A stretch of DNA of 64,000 nt. Origin: Bimuria novae-zelandiae CBS 107.79 (taxonomy: Eukaryota; Ascomycota; Dothideomycetes; Pleosporales; Didymosphaeriaceae). Below the pieces are notes generated by a model. That model had not been told where the DNA came from and ran no database searches. It worked only from the letters and a program-made list of their open reading frames with translations. Within the stretch, counting starts at the first letter, position 1. Every line of letters starts with the position of its first letter. Below are positions 58,973 through 64,000 of the stretch, piece by piece. The position numbers and the translations under genes were made by a program. The stretch spans positions 754,903-818,902 of the forward strand of contig ML976677.1 in NCBI GenBank assembly GCA_010015655.1. Direction: 5' to 3'.

Positions 58973-59454
58973 GTTTTGTTTACTGTCGTCCACTACCTGA
59001 AGATAGGTCGTAGTAATGTCGGGATCACATGATGGTTGCCTTAAGTTTGCGTCTGCTTGGAGCCCCTGTACGGCCATAGTTGTGAGGATAGAGGTTTTGA
59101 CGATAAATGCCTACCCTAGGGGGAGTGTATAGGATGCTCTAATCATAAAACAGTGTCAAAAAGTGATACAGTATTTCTACTTTGGGACACCTGCCTTTAC
59201 ACTGCCTTTATAAACATCTTACTTAAATATAAGGTTTACGGTTTCCTCTTCTGTACCTTAGTAAGCGTTTGTTAGCGCTAACAACGGTTACGTGGTTAGC
59301 CAAGGGTATGTTACCAGGTTGTCAGGAATTAAACACCCATTATAATTAACGTCGAATATAGGTGTACTGTATTGTGCTGTATGTTCCATTTTTTAGTGTT
59401 TTTATTATTATTCTTTTAATACATTATTTTTTTGTAGTATTTATCCATACTTTT

Positions 59455-59600
59455 CTATAAGCACTTTTTTATTAGCACTTTTTTATTAGCACTTTATTAG
59501 CACTTTATTAGCACTTTATTAGCACTTTTTTATTAGTACTTTTTTATTAACACCTTTTAATGGCACTATTTTATTAACACTTTTTATCAGCACTTCTAAT
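59455..59600 (+). repeat. AT-rich tandem repeat array
   Basis: About nine degenerate tandem units of TTAGCACTTT(TTTA) type, unit length roughly 10-16 bp with drift to TTAACAC and TCAGCAC at the right end. It lies just upstream of the MADS-like gene and could affect its promoter spacing. Confidence 0.75.
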
Positions 59601-59653
59601 CAGCATATGTTTATATAAATTTTAATAAAAACAGTATCTTTAAATTAGATACT

Positions 59654-59965
59654 ATGTCTAAAGGTCATTTTGTAAGCGTTATTATAATGGATGCTAGGCG
59701 TAATAATGAAAGCTTTCGTAAACAGCTTCGCACGCTGCTGGCAAAGGGAGATCGAATGAGAAGTTTATTTAAGGCGGATGTATATATCCTAGTTCGAAGA
59801 AAAGGAAAGGTTTCAATATACACCTCTACTACAAAAGAGCACTGGCCATTAACGCAGGAATTTCTTGTAAGTTATTTTTACAGTTCATCATCGCTCCCTG
59901 AGATAACCCATTTAATAGGACGAGTGCTATCCTCCACCATGCGTGAGGAATCCCGATTCATATAA
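59654..59965 (+). CDS. Small MADS-box-like (SRF-type) protein, 103 aa
   Basis: The N-terminal 70 residues align by eye to a MADS box: RRNNESFRKQLRTLLAKGD matches the basic DNA-binding helix, and MRSLFKADVYILVRRKGKVS matches the LCDAEVALIVFS...GK strands, followed by YTST. MADS proteins bind CArG-type DNA as dimers, but this protein lacks any long regulatory tail and several canonical basic residues differ. The role is therefore inferred from fold similarity only. Its last 88 bp overlap the 3' end of the DUF3723 gene on the opposite strand. An alternative donor GTAAGT at 59868 could give a different C-terminus. Confidence 0.55.
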   Translation: MSKGHFVSVIIMDARRNNESFRKQLRTLLAKGDRMRSLFKADVYILVRRKGKVSIYTSTTKEHWPLTQEFLVSYFYSSSSLPEITHLIGRVLSSTMREESRFI

Positions 59966-62900
59966 GTAGGGCTGGCTATAATGTGTATTGGGGGTGGGGC
60001 GCTCAGCTTAAAATAGGTGTTAATGTTGTGGTAGCGATTCTCGCTTTGACACCAAAGCAAAAGCCCGTTTCTTATCGCCTCGTCCACGATAGCTAAGGCA
60101 TCTATTCTTGTGAACAGTCCCGTTGCTTCTCTCTTCAAAGTGTGCGTTATTTCTACCACAAGTTCATCAACGCAAGGATCTTGCAACTTGAGCTTCTTTG
60201 AGGGGTTTAAAGTTGTTGCAAAGCGGATAACACGGTTATCAGAGGAGGATTCTGCATCGGTCGATTCTCGTGACTCTCTTGGGAGACTCCGCTTAGCCAG
60301 GGTGGAAGATTCTTGTAGGGTCGTGTGCCGGGGACTTTCTTCGCTTTCAGGTTCCTGTGCCTCAGCCCCTATCTGTGCCTGTGCCTCCCCTATCTGTGCC
60401 TGCTCCTCTATCTGTGCCTGCTCCTCTATCTGTGCCTGCACCTCTTCTATTTGTGCTTGCGCCTTTTCTATTTGTGCCTGCGCCTCCCCTACTTGTGCCT
60501 GCGCCTCCCCTACTTGTGCCTGCGCCTCCCCTACTTGTGCCTGCGCCTCCCCTACTTGTGCCTGCGCCTCCCCTACTTGTGCCTGCGCCTCCCCTACTTG
60601 TGCCTGCGCCTCTCCTACTTGTGCCTGCGCCTCCCCTACTTGTGCTTGCGCCTCCCCTGCCTGTGCCTGTGTCTGTGACTCTGCATGTGCCTGTGCCTGT
60701 GTCTCCAGAGGAAGGCGACGTATAATACCTGTGCCAATAGATTGTAACCCGGAATCAATCATTAATGTATTTACTTCCAAATTTTGGATTAAGACCTGAC
60801 GTTGTGACTCGGTAGCAGTTGCGTTGAATGACTCGGTAGCAGTTGCGTTAAATGACTCGGTAAAATCTTCAACTTCAAAACCGTTGTGTGGACTTACTAT
60901 CTGCTGTGAACCGTTATTTAAATTGCGACTTCTACTAACATTTACGTCTGCTTCGGTGTTGCCAACTCCTTGGGTACCGGTAATGGCTGCGCTATGTGAT
61001 ATATCCGAATCAATCATTATTGTGTCTAGTCCGAGAGACTCGGTAGCAGCTGTGTTGGTTGATATTTCCGATTCAACTATTCTTGTATCTTGGAACTCGG
61101 TAGCAACTGTGTTTCGTGATATATCTGAATCAACCATTGTCGTGTCGAGTTCAGTGTTGCCAACATCCTCAGTAACAGTTGCGTGGTGAGACACCGAATC
61201 TACTTCACGGTCCCGTGATTCTGTAGTATTTGTGTCTAACGGAGGACTTTGATGACCTCCATTTTGATTCGGGTTGACAGTGAATTGATCAAAAGCGGCA
61301 CTATTCCGACGATTGCCCGCCGGCGGAGACAGTTGACCAAAAAAAGCAGAAAATACGCATTGCCGCACAAACAGCGAGGTAAGCCCGTACCCTTGACTTT
61401 TATTTTTTTCCGCCTGCTGGTAAAGGCTCATTGCGCTCTGATGCAATTGGTCTTGATGATCTCTGTATGCTTGATGATACACTCGACCACACCGCTTGTG
61501 TATAGGCTCGCCTTCTGAAACAGAAAACATCTCTGGTTGCCTTCTAATTTCCTTTTCGGGTCTACCTGCCATTTTTATGTAATCTGCTATGCCACTGCTT
61601 AGGGTCTGGATTCTACTCGTGTCACGAGCCATCCCAGAGGGGGTAGCCGCTAAGAGCAACTCGACCGCAGTGGTTACTCCTGGATCTGCTTTTAGACGAT
61701 CGATGATATTAGGAGTGTCGAAGCCGCACGCCTTTGCTTCTTCTGCGAATTCAAACCATGTAAATGGAGATACCTTCGTATCCACAAGATTCCTGTAATG
61801 CTCTTTACGAGGCGGGAGTCCAGTTAAGGCGACAGAGTTGCGCATTGCGAAAAGCCAGAGTCTAAGATAAGACTCCCAGAAGCTATTGGAAGCGGTGTAG
61901 GCTTCTCTTGCTGCTTGTCGTATTGTAGGTCTGGGTGGCAGCAAACCTTTCATCGCTTGCTGGCATTCCCTAAGGTACTTAATATCTTCGAATAATGTAT
62001 GCACGGTGGGAATCAGACAGTATATCTTCTCGATCTTTCTTTTCAATCTTTTGCGATTTCTGTAGTCCCTTATGTTAGGGAAAAGGCTTCTATCTTCCAT
62101 GTGAATTTGGATAAAGTGTCGGTCGGAAGTGGAAGCGCCGGGGGCTCTGAGTTCGACCTTGCGCACTGACTCCGGGTCGATCAACTTAGCGTCATTATTT
62201 TGAAGAATGCTTTTCCAGATCTTTCGAATGTGCTCCACATAGTGGCATATCTCCTGAGCAGGGTTAGCGTTTGGCGGGGCATTTAAGTGAGAACCAACCT
62301 CATCGCATTTAAGAGCCATGACTTTATCTAAAACACCAATATTCATGCCTCTCCATATACCTGGAATAAAAAGAAGCCTGTCAAATGACCTACATATAGG
62401 ATGCTTAAGAAAACTTCGCAAAAAGTCTTGTTTTCGCTTGGACAATTGAGCCCACCACCGGCGCTCGGCAAAGTGGGCTGCGCTCTTGGCATGAAGACGA
62501 ATTTTCACAAAGATCTCTCCGTCAGTGAACTGACACGATCTGGTATACTCTTCAGCCATCATCCTCTGCCAATCGGTATTATCAGTATCTACAAAGAGGT
62601 CCACTGTCCACCACTGATCTTCTCCCAGCAGACTACGTCGAGCAGCTTCCACTCGCTGCCTGCCATGGAGACAGGTCAGGGCGCCCGCCGGTATCTCGAG
62701 GAACGGCGGTGGGCTTAACCGCTCAATAAGGTCATTTTTGTGCAGATTCGACCGCTCGATCGCTAACTGAAGTTCGGCATTGGTTAAAATTACGGGAATA
62801 AAATTCGACGGTAGTAGACGCCTACAACCCTCTTGGCTAAATGCGGTCTGAAGCGCTTGGATAGCTTCCTGGTGTGGGTCTCGAACGTAAGGCCCAAATT

Positions 62901-63000
62901 GTCCAAGTGAGTTCAGACTGACTCTGGCTGAACCACGAAAATGACTGTAAAGATCTGTGACATATTTTCTATCATGGATTCTATTAAGAGATTGCTCCAT
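59878..63000 (-). CDS. DUF3723 family protein, 1040 aa
   Basis: A single uninterrupted frame. The N-terminal 400 residues carry the DUF3723 pattern: RDPHQEAIQALQTAFSQEGC, ILTNAELQLA, PAGALTCLHGRQRVEAAR (about 104-121), WWTVDLFVDTD, CQFTDGEIFVKIRLH, WWAQLSKRKQDFLRSFL, and FDRLLFIPGIWRGMNIG. A variable Ser/Thr-rich middle follows, then a Gln/Ala/Glu heptapeptide repeat tract (about residues 775-870) and an acidic C-terminus ending DDEL. The biochemical role is unknown. DUF3723 genes are fungal, repetitive, and a recurrent passenger of Starship giant transposons. The lack of RIP-type stops suggests recent activity, selection, or arrival after RIP acted on the island. Confidence 0.85.
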   Translation of the reverse strand: MEQSLNRIHDRKYVTDLYSHFRGSARVSLNSLGQFGPYVRDPHQEAIQALQTAFSQEGCRRLLPSNFIPVILTNAELQLAIERSNLHKNDLIERLSPPPFLEIPAGALTCLHGRQRVEAARRSLLGEDQWWTVDLFVDTDNTDWQRMMAEEYTRSCQFTDGEIFVKIRLHAKSAAHFAERRWWAQLSKRKQDFLRSFLKHPICRSFDRLLFIPGIWRGMNIGVLDKVMALKCDEVGSHLNAPPNANPAQEICHYVEHIRKIWKSILQNNDAKLIDPESVRKVELRAPGASTSDRHFIQIHMEDRSLFPNIRDYRNRKRLKRKIEKIYCLIPTVHTLFEDIKYLRECQQAMKGLLPPRPTIRQAAREAYTASNSFWESYLRLWLFAMRNSVALTGLPPRKEHYRNLVDTKVSPFTWFEFAEEAKACGFDTPNIIDRLKADPGVTTAVELLLAATPSGMARDTSRIQTLSSGIADYIKMAGRPEKEIRRQPEMFSVSEGEPIHKRCGRVYHQAYRDHQDQLHQSAMSLYQQAEKNKSQGYGLTSLFVRQCVFSAFFGQLSPPAGNRRNSAAFDQFTVNPNQNGGHQSPPLDTNTTESRDREVDSVSHHATVTEDVGNTELDTTMVDSDISRNTVATEFQDTRIVESEISTNTAATESLGLDTIMIDSDISHSAAITGTQGVGNTEADVNVSRSRNLNNGSQQIVSPHNGFEVEDFTESFNATATESFNATATESQRQVLIQNLEVNTLMIDSGLQSIGTGIIRRLPLETQAQAHAESQTQAQAGEAQAQVGEAQAQVGEAQAQVGEAQAQVGEAQAQVGEAQAQVGEAQAQVGEAQAQVGEAQAQIEKAQAQIEEVQAQIEEQAQIEEQAQIGEAQAQIGAEAQEPESEESPRHTTLQESSTLAKRSLPRESRESTDAESSSDNRVIRFATTLNPSKKLKLQDPCVDELVVEITHTLKREATGLFTRIDALAIVDEAIRNGLLLWCQSENRYHNINTYFKLSAPPPIHIIASPTYMNRDSSRMVEDSTRPIKWVISGSDDEL
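60478..60665 (-). repeat. 21-bp coding minisatellite in the DUF3723 gene
   Basis: Eight nearly perfect copies of a 21-bp unit (plus strand CCTCCCCTACTTGTGCCTGCG) encode GEAQAQV on the minus strand, followed by more degenerate I-type and EE-type units to about 60360. The unit keeps frame, so copy-number changes would alter length without breaking the protein. Confidence 0.95.
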
Positions 63001-63151
63001 GCTGGCTCTGAACCTGCTCGGTTGTCGCCAGGGAAGTGAATCCCCGCTGTTATAATGGATGGGGGGACCAGATTTGATCCCAATGTCTATTTATAGAACG
63101 AATCGCAAGACCGTCCCAAAATAGCAAATCCGTTATCTACACATGCCACAA

Positions 63152-63965
63152 TCATGACCTTTGCTGTTGCTCGAGTGCCATTTCTGGATACTTGATAGTT
63201 GAACTCCGCGCATTCCGCCAAATGGGACGTTTCGAGCTTCTCCTTGGTACCGGAGGTGGGACTTCGCTAAACATGTCCATTTCACCAACAGTCTCTATAG
63301 GTGCAATCTGTGGTGCGATATCCGGTACTCGAACTTGGCGCGTCTCTTTATCGTCTTCACTTTGCGTGATCTGATGGCGGAACAAAATCCAGAAGATTAA
63401 CGTAGTCGCGGCCATCGCTCCTGTTAGCGAAGCATAGAAGATGACCAGATGAGGGTTACGTGCGACTGGTGTTAACGACATAGCAACTGCTGATCCTAAT
63501 GCCGCTATAGTAGAGTGTATTGCTTGTACAACAACTCTAGCACCCTTTGGTGACTGGTTATGTGCGTACTCAATACCCGCCGTAAGCGCAAACACCTCGC
63601 CAATGGACAAGAACAGATATACAGGTGCCTGTATCCATACGCTGATCTCACTGGAGACGCACTGCTGGGTGTCGCAATGGGAGGTCTTGTAAATTGCTAG
63701 TTGCAGAATCGTCGCCCATAGCATAGAGATGACAACAAATATAAAGCCGACAACGATTCTTTCGATAGGCGTCGGATATACTTTCCGTCGGAAAAGCTGT
63801 GGGTAAATTATAAGTGAAACAATAGGTCCAAAAATAATGCATCCCACTTGGTTTATAGCAGGTAAGAGGTCGTTTGGCGTTCCATTAGTCTTTAATTGGC
63901 CTGCTTGAGAAATAAGGTTGTTCTGCATCTGATCGAAGCAAACGTAAAAGGTGACAAAGCCTAGT
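63152..63965 (-). CDS. PTR2/POT-family oligopeptide transporter, C-terminal exon (partial at window edge)
   Basis: This exon encodes the C-terminal half of a proton-coupled peptide transporter (major facilitator fold, plasma membrane). It shows MQNNLISQAGQL, INQVGCIIFGPIVSLIIYP, the ERIVVGFIFVVISMLW helix, an extracellular Cys-containing loop, WIQAPVYLFLSIGEVFALTAGIEYAHNQSPKGARVVVQAI (the conserved GEVF...E...Y..SP signature), and two further helices. A cytoplasmic tail contains PPPVPRRSSK. An acceptor TTAG at 63966-63969, preceded by a TACTAAC branch, marks the exon start; upstream exons lie beyond the window. No stop or frameshift is seen. Confidence 0.88.
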
Positions 63966-64000
63966 CTAATTTGGTTAGTAAGTAAGGAGTGGTGAAAGCT

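Noticed and set aside
60325..60725. Plus-strand frames rich in repeated Leu-Cys-Leu-Arg, Pro-Ala-Pro-Pro or Cys-Ala-Cys-Ala units, looking like repetitive secreted proteins
   Set aside because: They are antisense readings of the 21-bp minisatellite inside the intact DUF3723 gene on the minus strand.

Overview
The window is nuclear DNA of a filamentous ascomycete (Pezizomycotina). Genes have several short introns of about 48 to 125 nt with GTANGT-type donors and CTRAC-like branch points. The protein families are fungal: a Zn2Cys6 regulator, an INSIG protein, an Izh/AdipoR receptor, a BCS1-like AAA ATPase, EthD and DUF3723. The repeats show heavy C-to-T / G-to-A decay of the kind left by repeat-induced point mutation (RIP). 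Dothideomycetes is my guess, by inference only.

Layout. (1) 1-18.4 kb is an ordinary gene-bearing block: an unnamed 706-aa protein, an Izh3-like receptor, a Zn2Cys6 factor, an EthD gene broken by one stop codon, an AAA ATPase, an INSIG protein, and a protein kinase whose C-terminus is disrupted by a 128-bp hAT-type MITE. (2) 18.4-49.1 kb is an AT-rich repeat island with almost no open frames. It contains a Ty1/copia element inside a TA-flanked inverted-repeat element, a pogo-type DNA transposon, a truncated inverted gypsy copy, and a three-level nest (gypsy element B inside non-autonomous LTR element A inside gypsy element O). It also holds a solo LTR and an inverted fragment of the O gag. 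Exact target-site duplications fix the boundaries and order of most insertions. (3) 49.1-64 kb is a moderate-GC accessory block: a Myb/SANT-like gene, a small unknown gene next to a Mutator-like (MULE) transposon with 85-bp inverted repeats, a possible membrane protein, a MADS-like small gene convergent with a 1040-aa DUF3723 gene, and the 3' part of a PTR2/POT peptide transporter that runs off the right edge.

The first block looks like conserved housekeeping and regulatory content. The third has the composition of accessory cargo. DUF3723 and Myb/SANT genes are recurrent passengers of Starship giant transposons, but no DUF3435 tyrosine-recombinase captain is visible here, so any Starship assignment is inference. 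All exon boundaries were placed by eye from splice consensus and reading-frame continuity.
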